64,000 nucleotides of DNA, taken from contig JAQQAP010000046.1 of NCBI GenBank assembly GCA_028533045.1, forward strand, positions 1 through 64,000, given 5' to 3'. Every line of letters begins with the position of its first letter. The stretch's first letter is position 1. Source of the stretch: Spirochaetales bacterium (GTDB lineage Bacteria; Spirochaetota; Spirochaetia; DSM-2461). The position numbers and the translations under genes are program-made. Below the pieces are notes generated by a model. The model was not told where the DNA came from. It ran no database searches and saw only the letters and a program-made list of their open reading frames with translations. Below are positions 33,602 to 49,772 of the stretch, piece by piece.

Positions 33602-34932
33602 TCATCACACTCCTTTACCCATTGTACTGCCTGAGCCATCAAATCGAGGCTTTTGAGGAAATTTTCCGTCGATTCATAGCCATAGGAAAGACGGAGAGAG
33701 CGGCTCCCCTTCTCCCGCAGTTCCCCCTGGGGATGAACGCAAAAATCTCCGGGAATATATATGACCCGGGGGCCCATTCTTCCCTCAATCCGGTCTACAC
33801 CAGCCTCTCCTGTAATCCTGTTAAGGTATTTAAAGAAGGGGGAATCCTCTCCGGTTTTTATCTCTTTAAAGCTTAGATAAAAGTAAAAGCCGGCCGAACC
33901 GCCTATGCACTCTTCCAACCAGGGGCCCAGCTTTTCCTCTATGGCCGGACGAAGAAGGGCCGCTTTCTTACGATATCCCTCATTAACAAAGGCCAGCTGC
34001 TCTTCCAGGCGGTTATCCAAAAGCCAAGAAGCGACTTCCTGATTAATAAGGGGAGCGGAAAATCCCGTATCGCTGATTTTCTGTATGATGCTGTTAAGCA
34101 AATCCCCGGGAGGAGCAATCATATATCCCATTCGCAGGGCCGGAGCAATCACCTTGGAAAGGGTCCCTATTTCGTAAATAATACCCAGCTCATCGTAAAG
34201 CATGCCGGAGAGAGGCTTTTCCTGCTCCCGATTATGGACCAGATCTTCATAGGCCTTATCAAAAATCACAGGGAGGGGGCGATTCCTTCTTTTGGAAAAC
34301 TCCGTAAAAAGCCGGACAATTTCCTTTCTCCGAGAGTTCGTCAAAATTGAACCGGAAGGATTATTAACGGTAATGACATAGGCGTAACTAATATCTTCCG
34401 GATCGAGATCAGGCCGATTCAGCAGAGCTTCCAGCTTTTCCGGGATCATTCCGTCCTTATCTTCGGGAACGGTGAGAATCGTAAAACCCTTCCGCTCCAG
34501 GAATTCCGTATAAATATAGTAGAGAGGCTCGGCGGTTATGACGATCCCCTTCTCCATCAAATCGGAAAAAGCCTCCAGAAGACTGGTGGCTCCATTGGAA
34601 CCTATAACAATCTCACGGGCGTCCATAACGTCTTCATTAACACCGCCCACTTCCTTCTCGAGATAGTAGCTGCGCAAAGCGGAAATTAACTGGGGCGACC
34701 CCTGAGGGCTCCCATAATTTAAAGGCTGCCGATAGGGGCTGTCCTTTTTAACGACCTCTTCCAGGGCCTGAACAATAAAATCAGCGGGAATAGTCTCTTC
34801 ATTAACATAGCCGATTCCCAGATTTATATCGATGCCATCACGGAAATCGTGGGCAAACTGACCCAGCATCCGACTTACGGGAGCAGGAATCAGGTTCCTT
34901 TTTCCATAGGCAGACAAATTGATCTCTTTCAC
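33598..34932 (-). CDS. PLP-dependent aminotransferase, class I/II fold
   Basis: 444 residues. Fold type I aminotransferase: GSNGATSLLEAFSDL (phosphate-binding turn), VNNPSGSIL, FDKAYEDL, and the PLP-lysine in GTLSKVIAPALRMGY. The N-terminal GIGYVNEETIP and YRQPLNYGSPQGSP resemble the MocR/2-aminoadipate and valine-pyruvate aminotransferase groups. Substrate not decided. GTG start in a TAGTG junction with fliG1 and GAGGAG upstream. Confidence 0.85.
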   Translation of the reverse strand: MKEINLSAYGKRNLIPAPVSRMLGQFAHDFRDGIDINLGIGYVNEETIPADFIVQALEEVVKKDSPYRQPLNYGSPQGSPQLISALRSYYLEKEVGGVNEDVMDAREIVIGSNGATSLLEAFSDLMEKGIVITAEPLYYIYTEFLERKGFTILTVPEDKDGMIPEKLEALLNRPDLDPEDISYAYVITVNNPSGSILTNSRRKEIVRLFTEFSKRRNRPLPVIFDKAYEDLVHNREQEKPLSGMLYDELGIIYEIGTLSKVIAPALRMGYMIAPPGDLLNSIIQKISDTGFSAPLINQEVASWLLDNRLEEQLAFVNEGYRKKAALLRPAIEEKLGPWLEECIGGSAGFYFYLSFKEIKTGEDSPFFKYLNRITGEAGVDRIEGRMGPRVIYIPGDFCVHPQGELREKGSRSLRLSYGYESTENFLKSLDLMAQAVQWVKECDD

Positions 34933-36140
34933 TAGATGTACTCCTCTTCTTCACGCATAATGATCAATTCTCCCGCTTCTTCCTTTCTGCGAAGATTTTC
35001 CAGAAATTCCTTTGTTATTTCATCGGCCTCGGAACGTCGGATAGGACCGAGTAAAGCCGATTCTTCCTCCACATACTGACGGCGGCGGGTGGAAAGATTC
35101 TGGAGTATTCTCTTCTGGATATTCTCTTCCTTAGCTCTCAAAAGCCGGGCGATATCCTTTTCGGGAATGTCCTGTAGTATTTTCTGAAGGTCCTCTTCTC
35201 TCAAATGAAGAACCGCATCTATGGTTAAAAGTTGCTCCTTCACCTCTTCCGAAAGATGATCGTCTTCCTCGGCCAGACCTTCAAGGATCGCTTTCTCATC
35301 ACTCAAGGACATAAACTTGAGAATACTGGCCAGCTTATTGGGCCCATCCAGTTCGATGGTCTCCATTTTCCCCTGACTGTTTAGTCTTTCCATTAAGGTT
35401 TCTTCCATCAGAGAAAGAGTTTTCCGGTCGATTTTTTCCATTCTCCCCATACGGAGGATGACTGTTTTTCGCATCTCTTCGTCAAGGGAACGGACTATCT
35501 GGGAGGCTTTTTCCGGGGGAAGGGAACTGAGCAACACACTAAGAACCAGAGGAGATTCGTCTTTTACCAGATTTAATAACTGGGGAAGCTCCACATCGTT
35601 AAGAAAGTCAAAGGGCTTGGGCCGGCTTTCGGGAACGGCCTTGTCCATAATGGACTGGGCCTTATCCGGGCCAAAAGCGGAAGTGAGAATATCCCGGGCA
35701 GTGGAAATACCTCCCAGGGAACGGTCGGGCTTAACCTTTTTTTGAAAACCGAATTCTTCCAGAATGGATTGAGCTTCCAGGGAATCGATACTCTTTACCG
35801 AAGCGATGCGGGAACAGATTTTCTCCACATCCCCATCGGGAAGATTCTTCAAAACTTTTCCCGCCTCTTCCTTACCCAAAAGAAGGACAAATTTGGCGGC
35901 CCGGTCGATTTTCTCCTCTTCTTCCGGCTTGAGACCGGTTTTAAGCAGTCCCTGTTTTCTCTGGATTTCTTCTATGAAACGTCCGCTTTGGGAACTTAGG
36001 GATTCTGTCTTTGTTGAATTTGAGGGAAGGTGATCTTCCGACCGGGCGGAGGCGTTTTTTTGTGGCGGTTCTTCATCGCTTGTTGGATGATTAACATCCA
36101 TTGCCTGTACTTTTTTGTATAGATCGATTCCTCTCGCCAT
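34932..36140 (-). CDS. fliG1: FliG paralogue, FliG1 type (flagellar motor switch)
   Basis: 402 residues with FliG middle and C-terminal domains. A middle-domain stretch SPLVLSVLLSSLPPEKASQIV matches the EHPQTIALIL...P.KAA element of FliG, and RAAKFVLLLGKEEAGKVLKNL resembles the N-terminal FliG_N start. A charged, low-complexity N-terminal extension of about 70 residues precedes it. The C-terminal charged torque helix is divergent. Spirochaetes carry two FliG proteins; FliG1 is the divergent one that is not needed for switch assembly everywhere. I assign FliG1 on this divergence. No Shine-Dalgarno at usable spacing. Confidence 0.8.
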   Translation of the reverse strand: MARGIDLYKKVQAMDVNHPTSDEEPPQKNASARSEDHLPSNSTKTESLSSQSGRFIEEIQRKQGLLKTGLKPEEEEKIDRAAKFVLLLGKEEAGKVLKNLPDGDVEKICSRIASVKSIDSLEAQSILEEFGFQKKVKPDRSLGGISTARDILTSAFGPDKAQSIMDKAVPESRPKPFDFLNDVELPQLLNLVKDESPLVLSVLLSSLPPEKASQIVRSLDEEMRKTVILRMGRMEKIDRKTLSLMEETLMERLNSQGKMETIELDGPNKLASILKFMSLSDEKAILEGLAEEDDHLSEEVKEQLLTIDAVLHLREEDLQKILQDIPEKDIARLLRAKEENIQKRILQNLSTRRRQYVEEESALLGPIRRSEADEITKEFLENLRRKEEAGELIIMREEEEYI

Positions 36141-36148
36141 CCTTAAAT

Positions 36149-36177
36149 ATATTATAACAGCCCCGGCAAGAGGTCAA
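36149..36177 (-). promoter_or_regulatory. fliG1 promoter close to the start codon
   Basis: Minus strand: TTGACC (36172-36177), 17-base spacer, TAATAT (36149-36154), 8 bases before the ATG. A perfect TATAAT (36151-36156) lies 2 bases further up, but with only a 15-base spacer. Leader of 0-4 bases either way. Confidence 0.5.
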
Positions 36178-36180
36178 CCC

Positions 36181-36212
36181 AAAAAAAGCCCCTGTCCAGA
36201 ATGAACAGGGGC
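36181..36212 (-). terminator. Rho-independent terminator of gltBD
   Basis: Minus strand: stem GCCCCTGT / ACAGGGGC (36205-36212 and 36188-36195) with a 9-base loop, then seven T. It lies 23 bases after the gltD stop and just before the fliG1 promoter. Confidence 0.9.
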
Positions 36213-36235
36213 CCTTATTCGGTTTAAACCATAGC

Positions 36236-37653
36236 TTATTTTGTCAGATATTCATCAACCGCATCGGCCGCATTTCGACCGTGTGCAATGGCTCTAACAA
36301 CAAGAGAAGCACCGCTCATGGCGTCTCCTGCGGCAAAAACACCGTCACAACTGGTCTGGTAGTTGTCGGTTTTAACATTACCCCGTCCGTCCAGTTCAAG
36401 GTCCAGATCTTTTACGATAGGACCATGCTCCAGATGAACGAATCCCATAGCCAGAAGGACAAGGTCCACATCCAGGCTGAATTCGCTTCCCGCAACGGGC
36501 TTCATGTTAAACTTTCCGTCCACATTTTCCCACTCAACCTTTTGCAAATTGGCTTTGGAAATCTTGCCCTCCTTACCCTCAAAACTGTTGGTATTGACGA
36601 GCCAATCCTGCTCGCAGCCCTCTTTGTGTGAAGAGGAAGTTCTCAGGATTCGGGGCCATTCGGGCCAAACCGGATTCCAGGGCTTATCCCACTCCATAGG
36701 CTTGGGCATAATTTCGTACTGGTAAACCTTTTTGGCTCCCTGACGAATAGAAGTACCTACACAGTCGGAACCGGTATCTCCCCCGCCGATAACCAGAACG
36801 GTCTTTCCCTTGGCGGAGATAGCTTCTTCGGTCACTTTCTCATCAAAGGATTTCTTGGCAGACTGGGAAAGGAATTCCATGGCGTAGTGAACACCCTTAA
36901 GCTCCCGGCCCTCTACGGGCAGGTTACGGGGGGCGCCGGCACCCACAGTAATCAGTACGGCATCATACTTATTCTTGATGTAGGAGATGGAAATATCCTT
37001 TCCGATCTCTACACCTGTTTCAAAGTTGATTCCTTCCTGCTTCATCAGCTCCAGTCTTCTGTCGATGATGTGCTTTTCCATCTTGAAGTTGGGGATACCG
37101 TAACGCATAAGTCCGCCAACGTGATTGTCCTTTTCGTAAAGGGTTACTTCGTGTCCCATACGGCGCAACTGCTGAGCTGCGGCCATTCCGGCCGGACCGC
37201 CCCCGATAACGGCAACGGTTTTACCCGTTTCCACCTGGGGAGGATGGGGTACGACCCAACCCTCTTCGAAGGCCTTGTCAATGATGGCCAGCTCGATCTG
37301 GTTGATCGTAACAGGAGCATCATTGATGCTAAGGGTACAGGACGCCTCACAGGGAGCGGGACAGATGGTACCGGTAAACTCGGGAAAGTTGTTGGTCAGC
37401 TCCAGACGCTCGTAAGCCTCTTTCCACTGTCCCCGGTATACCGCATCGTTCCACTCGGGAATGAGGTTGTCCACGGGACAACCGATGTTATGACAGAAAG
37501 GGGTACCGCAGTCCATACAACGGGCGCCCTGCTCCTGCAACTCCTCTACTTTTTTGAATATGCGAACCTGATTATAATCCTTAACCCGGTCCTTTTTATC
37601 GCGGTATACTAAACCCGCTCTATCGAATTCGAGAAAACCAAGTACTTTTCCCA

Positions 37654-37654
<1 letters not shown>
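36236..37654 (-). CDS. gltD: Glutamate synthase (NADPH), small subunit
   Basis: 472 residues. Transfers electrons from NAD(P)H through FAD and Fe-S clusters to GltB. N-terminal cysteines in CMDCGTPFCHNIGCP and CPAPCEASC bind two 4Fe-4S clusters; FAD fold VAVIGGGPAGMAAAQQL; NAD(P) fold VLVIGGGDTGSDCVG; C-terminal DGVFAAGDAMSGASLV. Start overlaps the gltB stop (TAATG). Confidence 0.97.
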
Positions 37655-42180
<4,526 letters not shown>

Positions 42181-42345
42181 CCTTATTCTCCTTAGGCTCA
42201 ATTCATACATTACTGTAGGAATTAGATTAGTTTTAATTATTAAGCAAAACAGTTAAGTATTAGATAAATATTCACTCAAACCGGTGATTACCGGACTATG
42301 TTGTATATTTATTCAGGTGGTTTTGTGGCAACTTATTGCCGCGTG
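42181..42345 (-). promoter_or_regulatory. long 5-prime leader of gltBD with two short hairpins
   Basis: From the predicted +1 (about 42345) to the gltB ATG the leader is about 165 bases, AT-rich and gene-free. GGCAA-CTTA-TTGCC (42327-42340) lies at its very 5-prime end and CCGGT-GATT-ACCGG (42281-42294) further down. No known riboswitch consensus is recognised. No terminator-like T-run follows either hairpin. Confidence 0.45.
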
Positions 42346-42351
42346 AGGAAT

Positions 42352-42381
42352 ACTATAATATAAAAGATACATTTATGTCAA
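42352..42381 (-). promoter_or_regulatory. gltBD promoter
   Basis: Minus strand: consensus TTGACA (42376-42381), 18-base spacer, TATAGT (42352-42357). It starts 42 bases after the stop of the PAS/HPt gene. Confidence 0.65.
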
Positions 42382-42423
42382 TTGCTGGTAGTGAATTATT
42401 GCAGATTAAGCTTTAAGCCAAAA

Positions 42424-43941
42424 CTAATTGACCAGACTCTCAATATATTGACGAACTCTATCAAAATCAATCATCTCAACAGACTCTTTAATTGAATGAA
42501 CCGCTTTTTCCCAATCTTCTCCCCATTCGAAGGAGGAGTAGTGTTCCAGATTATCCATAAGCCCATTATAATCTCCCGCTTCGGCAAGCATAAGATTCTC
42601 CTTCAGGAGATCCTTCTGATGACTATCGAGAATCAATTGGCTCACATTCCCCGTTGAACCCGGCTTATCATCGGAAACACCGGGAATATCCAGGGATTTC
42701 AATTCCTTTATAACCTTATCCACCATTTCCTGAAAGGACGGGAGCATTTTTTCCGCCTCTTCCCTCTTCTGAGCCCTTAGGGCCGCCTCAAGAATATTCG
42801 CTTCATTCTGAAGGGCGATGGCCCCCACAATTCCGGCTACACCTTTAATACTGTGAACCAATCGGTGGGCTTCGGAAATATTCTCTCCGAAGAGTTTCTC
42901 CAACCGCTCGGAAATATCACTATAGTCATTGATAAAATCGGAAATAACCGTCCCGTACAGCTCCCGGTTTCCTTCCAGATTCTCGATGGCCTTCTCCACG
43001 TCAACAAAAGCAGTTCTCAACACCAGACTCTCTCCTTGAACTAATCTATCACCCTTGCGGGACGGAAGATCGTTCTTTTCCCTGGTATAATTCTGCATAA
43101 GTTTCAAGAGATTTACACTGTCCGATGAGATTTTCCTTATGCTATCCAGAATATCGGCGACGACAGGATCATTCGTTTTTCCCATGGCCAATTCGGTATA
43201 TCCCAAAATTCCGTTAACCAGATTGCTGGTTTTCTCTCCCAGCTCATCGATCTTCACACAGGTTGATTCAATCCTGGATAACTTGTCCAGCCTTTCCAGC
43301 AGATAGTGCTCCCCGGTCTTGTCATCAATATCAATAAAGTACTTTCCGTCCCCAATGGGACTAAAATAAAAATCCAACCAAAGGGTTTGATCATGCAAGT
43401 CAAAGCGGAAATGACTCATTTCACGCTTCCCCCCGCTTTCGGTCTTCTCGATACGGGAAAGAACCTTCTCACTCAAGTCGAGAGAAAAAATCCGGTCAAG
43501 CTTTTCCGCAAAGGCCCTTTTTCCCAAAACAAGAGACAGTTCACCCACAAAATGGGCCCTCTCCACAACGCCCTGCTTATCAATGATCAAAAAACTGGAA
43601 TTCAGATTATCCAAAAGAACCCGCTTTAACCGTTCGCTCTCCCTAAGCAGGGAACCGTTATAATTTTCTTGCTTGTCTACCACAAAAAAGATATGACGGT
43701 GCCTTTTGTCGCTACTGAGAATACAATAGGACTTCTTTCCCAGCAAACAGTTTCTACAGGGGGCCTCGCTAAAAAAATCATGGGGACATATCTCTTTTAT
43801 ATCCCCGGGAAGCTCCCCGAGTACAGATTGGGAAATGGGATTGGATTTAACAATATTGTAATCCTGATCTATGGTAATGAAGCCGATATCAAGCTGCTCC
43901 GCCAGGACCAGAATATCATCGGCATATACAACATCCTTCAT
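42424..43941 (-). CDS. PAS / degenerate HisKA / HPt signalling protein
   Basis: About 505 residues, no transmembrane segment. Residues about 10-80 form a PAS-like domain that ends in a cysteine cluster (C-x9-C-x2-C-x7-C, including CRNCLLGK). A second PAS-like region (about 105-210) follows. Residues about 230-290 align with a HisKA dimerisation helix (TSNLVNGILGYTELA), but the phosphoacceptor His is missing and no ATPase domain follows. An HPt domain at about 320-415 has the active-site HSIKGVAG with His near 364. The C-terminal 70 residues resemble tails of HPt modules. Likely a phosphorelay intermediate fed by another kinase; partners are not in the window. ATG at 43941, or an adjacent TTG. 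Confidence 0.75.
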   Translation of the reverse strand: MKDVVYADDILVLAEQLDIGFITIDQDYNIVKSNPISQSVLGELPGDIKEICPHDFFSEAPCRNCLLGKKSYCILSSDKRHRHIFFVVDKQENYNGSLLRESERLKRVLLDNLNSSFLIIDKQGVVERAHFVGELSLVLGKRAFAEKLDRIFSLDLSEKVLSRIEKTESGGKREMSHFRFDLHDQTLWLDFYFSPIGDGKYFIDIDDKTGEHYLLERLDKLSRIESTCVKIDELGEKTSNLVNGILGYTELAMGKTNDPVVADILDSIRKISSDSVNLLKLMQNYTREKNDLPSRKGDRLVQGESLVLRTAFVDVEKAIENLEGNRELYGTVISDFINDYSDISERLEKLFGENISEAHRLVHSIKGVAGIVGAIALQNEANILEAALRAQKREEAEKMLPSFQEMVDKVIKELKSLDIPGVSDDKPGSTGNVSQLILDSHQKDLLKENLMLAEAGDYNGLMDNLEHYSSFEWGEDWEKAVHSIKESVEMIDFDRVRQYIESLVN

Positions 43942-43949
43942 CAATTTCC

Positions 43950-43977
43950 ATTATAACTCACCAAAAATAAATAGCAA
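43950..43977 (-). promoter_or_regulatory. promoter of the PAS/HPt gene, leaderless layout
   Basis: Minus strand: TTGCTA (43972-43977), 16-base spacer, perfect TATAAT (43950-43955), then 8 bases to the ATG at 43941. Confidence 0.6.
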
Positions 43978-43983
43978 ATTAAT

Positions 43984-47141
<3,158 letters not shown>

Positions 47142-47150
47142 TAACATGTC

Positions 47151-48014
47151 ATGGTTGGGAAAAAAGATATGTTATCTGGTATTGATTCCAGGGCGCAACA
47201 GATTGTACGCCGTTCCATGGGAGGCCTCTCATCCCGGGAATACCTGGGTGCCGGAATTATGCATAAAAAAGGGATAGAAGAGGATATTTTTGATCGCAGT
47301 TTTGAACCCTATGTCATGGTTTATGTTGTCCGGGGCCGGGGCATATACAGGGACAACAAAGGAAACAGCTATGAACTCACGCCGGGCTCCCTCTTCCAAC
47401 GCTTCCCCGGAGTCCCCCATCAGACCGTTTTGGAGAAGGATAGCAACTGGGCGGAATATTTCCTGGATATAGGACCGGCTCTGAGCCGGGCCCTGATAGC
47501 TTCCCGCTTTATGGACGAAGAAAATCCGGTCTTTCCCCTTAAGCCGGATCCGTCTCTGGAGAACCTCTTTCAAGACTACCTGGAAACCCTAAAAAGATGC
47601 CCCGAAGAGGAGCTGAACAAAATGATTCCCGAAGCCCTCTCCCTTATACATCGGGTCTATTCCCTTTTTGCTCTCCATAAGGACTCCCGCGATGAAAGGG
47701 AGATGGTAGACCGGGCGAGAAACTACTTTTTTCACAATTGTGAGAAGCGAATTATTCTGGAAGAGTATTGCGAAAACAACGGATGGGGTTATGAACGTTT
47801 CCGCAAGGCCTTCAAAAAAAATACAGCCCTGTCTCCGGGCCAGTTTATTATCCAGCGCCGTATAGACAGGGCTTGCGAGTGGCTCATTGCCACAAATATG
47901 TCCATAAAGGAGATAGGAAGCCGCCTGGGCTACCCTTCCCCCTATGAATTTTCCCATCAGTTCAAGAAAGTTACCGGCCGCTCCCCCCGGGAATACCGGA
48001 AGCAGCTGGGCTAG
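47151..48014 (+). CDS. AraC-family transcriptional regulator
   Basis: 287 residues. N-terminal cupin-like sensor (about 40-130: VYVVRGRGIYRDNKG, LTPGSLFQRFPGVPHQ) and a C-terminal double helix-turn-helix (about 185-285: GYERFRKAFKKNTALSPGQ, then SIKEIGSRLGYPSPYEF and the family signature FKKVTGRSPREYRKQ). By position it probably activates lacZ in response to a sugar. ATG at 47151; AGGA 10 bases upstream is a weak site. Confidence 0.9.
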   Translation: MVGKKDMLSGIDSRAQQIVRRSMGGLSSREYLGAGIMHKKGIEEDIFDRSFEPYVMVYVVRGRGIYRDNKGNSYELTPGSLFQRFPGVPHQTVLEKDSNWAEYFLDIGPALSRALIASRFMDEENPVFPLKPDPSLENLFQDYLETLKRCPEEELNKMIPEALSLIHRVYSLFALHKDSRDEREMVDRARNYFFHNCEKRIILEEYCENNGWGYERFRKAFKKNTALSPGQFIIQRRIDRACEWLIATNMSIKEIGSRLGYPSPYEFSHQFKKVTGRSPREYRKQLG

Positions 48015-48029
48015 AGAACTCTTCTCAAA

Positions 48030-49637
48030 CTACTTTTTATTTTTACTGTCTCCCACGGCTTTAACAAATTTGTCAAAGAGGGGACCGGGGTTAAGAGGGG
48101 TGGACTTGAATTCCGGGTGGAACTGTACTCCCACACCCCAGGGATGATCCTTCCACTCGGCCGACTCTACCAGCTGACCGTCGGGAGAAAAACCGGAAAG
48201 GATAAGGCCCGCTTCGGTCATTCTCTCCTTATAGTTATTGGCCACTTCATAGCGGTGACGGTGACGTTCCCGAATCACATCGGCCCCGTAGGCCTCATGG
48301 ATTTTAGAACCCTTAACCAGATGGGAATCGTAACCGCCGAGACGCATGGTGCCCCCGTATTCAATCACGTCCACCTGCTCTTCCAGGAGGGCGATTACAG
48401 AGTTAGCCCCTTCGGGACGGAATTCTGAGCTGTCCGCATCGGCAATGCCCAACACGTTTCGACAGTACTCGATAACCATGATCTGAACACCCAGACAAAT
48501 ACCAAAGTAGGGAATTTTGTTTTCCCGGGCGTACTTGGCAGCCAGAGTCATACCTATGATACCCCGCTCACCAAAACCACCGGGAATAAGAATCCCGTCC
48601 AGGTTCTTGAGGATCTCTTCGGGATTTCCCTTTTCCAGTTCATCCGATTCAATCTTTACAAGTTCAACATCTACGTTGTTCTTGATGGCCCCGTGGACAA
48701 TACCTTCGTCGATGGACTTGTAGGTATCGCCCAGCTTGGTATATTTACCGATCATACCGATGGTAACTTTCGTCCCGTCCTTTTTGTATTGATCGGCCAG
48801 CTTGATCCAGGGAGCGATATCGGCCTTTTTCGTTTTGAGATCCAACTTTTCGCACACCACATCATCAAATCCCTGGGCATGATAACTGGCGGGAATTTCA
48901 TAAATAGTAGTATTTACATCGTGAGCGGAAAGAACACAGTCAAAATCAATATTGGTGAATTGGGCGATTTTCTTCTTGAAACCTTCCTCAAGTTCTTCCT
49001 TACAGCGACAGAGAAGAACATCGGGCTGAATACCGATTTCCCTCATGGCTTTTACCGAATGCTGGGTCGGTTTGGTTTTCACTTCTCCCCCGGAGACTTC
49101 CGGAACAAGGGTGAGATGAACAGAACAAGTATTTTTCTTACCCCTTTCGTGGATAATCTGACGAATCGCTTCCAGGTAGGGAATGGACTCAATGTCGCCC
49201 ACGGTCCCTCCGGTTTCAACAATAGTAACATCGATGTCGGGCTTCTCACCCAAAGCATAGATGCGTCTTTTGATTTCGTCCGTAATGTGGGGTACCACCT
49301 GAACGCACTTACCCAGGTACTGTCCCGCCCGCTCGCGGCGGATAACTTCCTGATAAATCTGTCCTGTGGTAATGGAATTGGCCGCACTGAGAGGAGAATT
49401 GGTAAAACGCTCGTAGTTCCCCAGGTCCAGGTCCGTTTCGGCACCGTCGTCGGTTACGAAAACTTCTCCGTGCTGATAGGGACTCATAGTCCCCGCATCG
49501 ACATTCAGATAAGGGTCGATTTTAATCATGCAGACCTTAAGTCCGCGGCACTCTAAAAGGGCTCCCATGGAAGCGGAAGCAATACCTTTGCCCAGGCTGG
49601 AACACACGCCGCCCGTCGTAAAAATATACTTGCTCAT
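48030..49637 (-). CDS. pyrG: CTP synthase
   Basis: 535 residues. Aminates UTP to CTP with glutamine. N-terminal synthase domain with FTTGGVCSSLGKGIASAS and KIDPYLNVDAGTMSPYQHG. The class I glutaminase domain has the nucleophile in YFGICLGVQIM and the His-Glu pair in VQFHPEFKS. No Shine-Dalgarno; the -10 box sits 8 bases before the ATG, so a leaderless mRNA is predicted. Divergent from thiI. Confidence 0.97.
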   Translation of the reverse strand: MSKYIFTTGGVCSSLGKGIASASMGALLECRGLKVCMIKIDPYLNVDAGTMSPYQHGEVFVTDDGAETDLDLGNYERFTNSPLSAANSITTGQIYQEVIRRERAGQYLGKCVQVVPHITDEIKRRIYALGEKPDIDVTIVETGGTVGDIESIPYLEAIRQIIHERGKKNTCSVHLTLVPEVSGGEVKTKPTQHSVKAMREIGIQPDVLLCRCKEELEEGFKKKIAQFTNIDFDCVLSAHDVNTTIYEIPASYHAQGFDDVVCEKLDLKTKKADIAPWIKLADQYKKDGTKVTIGMIGKYTKLGDTYKSIDEGIVHGAIKNNVDVELVKIESDELEKGNPEEILKNLDGILIPGGFGERGIIGMTLAAKYARENKIPYFGICLGVQIMVIEYCRNVLGIADADSSEFRPEGANSVIALLEEQVDVIEYGGTMRLGGYDSHLVKGSKIHEAYGADVIRERHRHRYEVANNYKERMTEAGLILSGFSPDGQLVESAEWKDHPWGVGVQFHPEFKSTPLNPGPLFDKFVKAVGDSKNKK

Positions 49638-49645
49638 GGGTCTTA

Positions 49646-49674
49646 ATTATCCCTTATAGAGGCGGTTCTGTCAA
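49646..49674 (-). promoter_or_regulatory. pyrG promoter, leaderless layout
   Basis: Minus strand: consensus TTGACA (49669-49674), 17-base spacer, GATAAT (49646-49651), then 8 bases (TAAGACCC) to the ATG at 49637. Confidence 0.7.
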
Positions 49675-49737
49675 TCTGTTTCAACGGCTCAATGGAGGAT
49701 TTTTGGGAGGACTTTTCCTTCCCTCCTTCCCCGGCTC

Positions 49738-49766
49738 TTGGAAAAGCTCTGCCTTCCGTATAAAAT
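49738..49766 (+). promoter_or_regulatory. thiI promoter, leaderless layout
   Basis: TTGGAA (49738-49743), 17-base spacer, TAAAAT (49761-49766), then 6 bases (GGGGCC) to the ATG at 49773. The predicted +1 is the A of ATG. Confidence 0.6.
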
Positions 49767-49772
49767 GGGGCC

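Noticed and set aside
42281..42340. Riboswitch or T-box in the gltBD leader
   Set aside because: The hairpins are only 5 base pairs, no known conserved core was recognised, and no terminator follows them.
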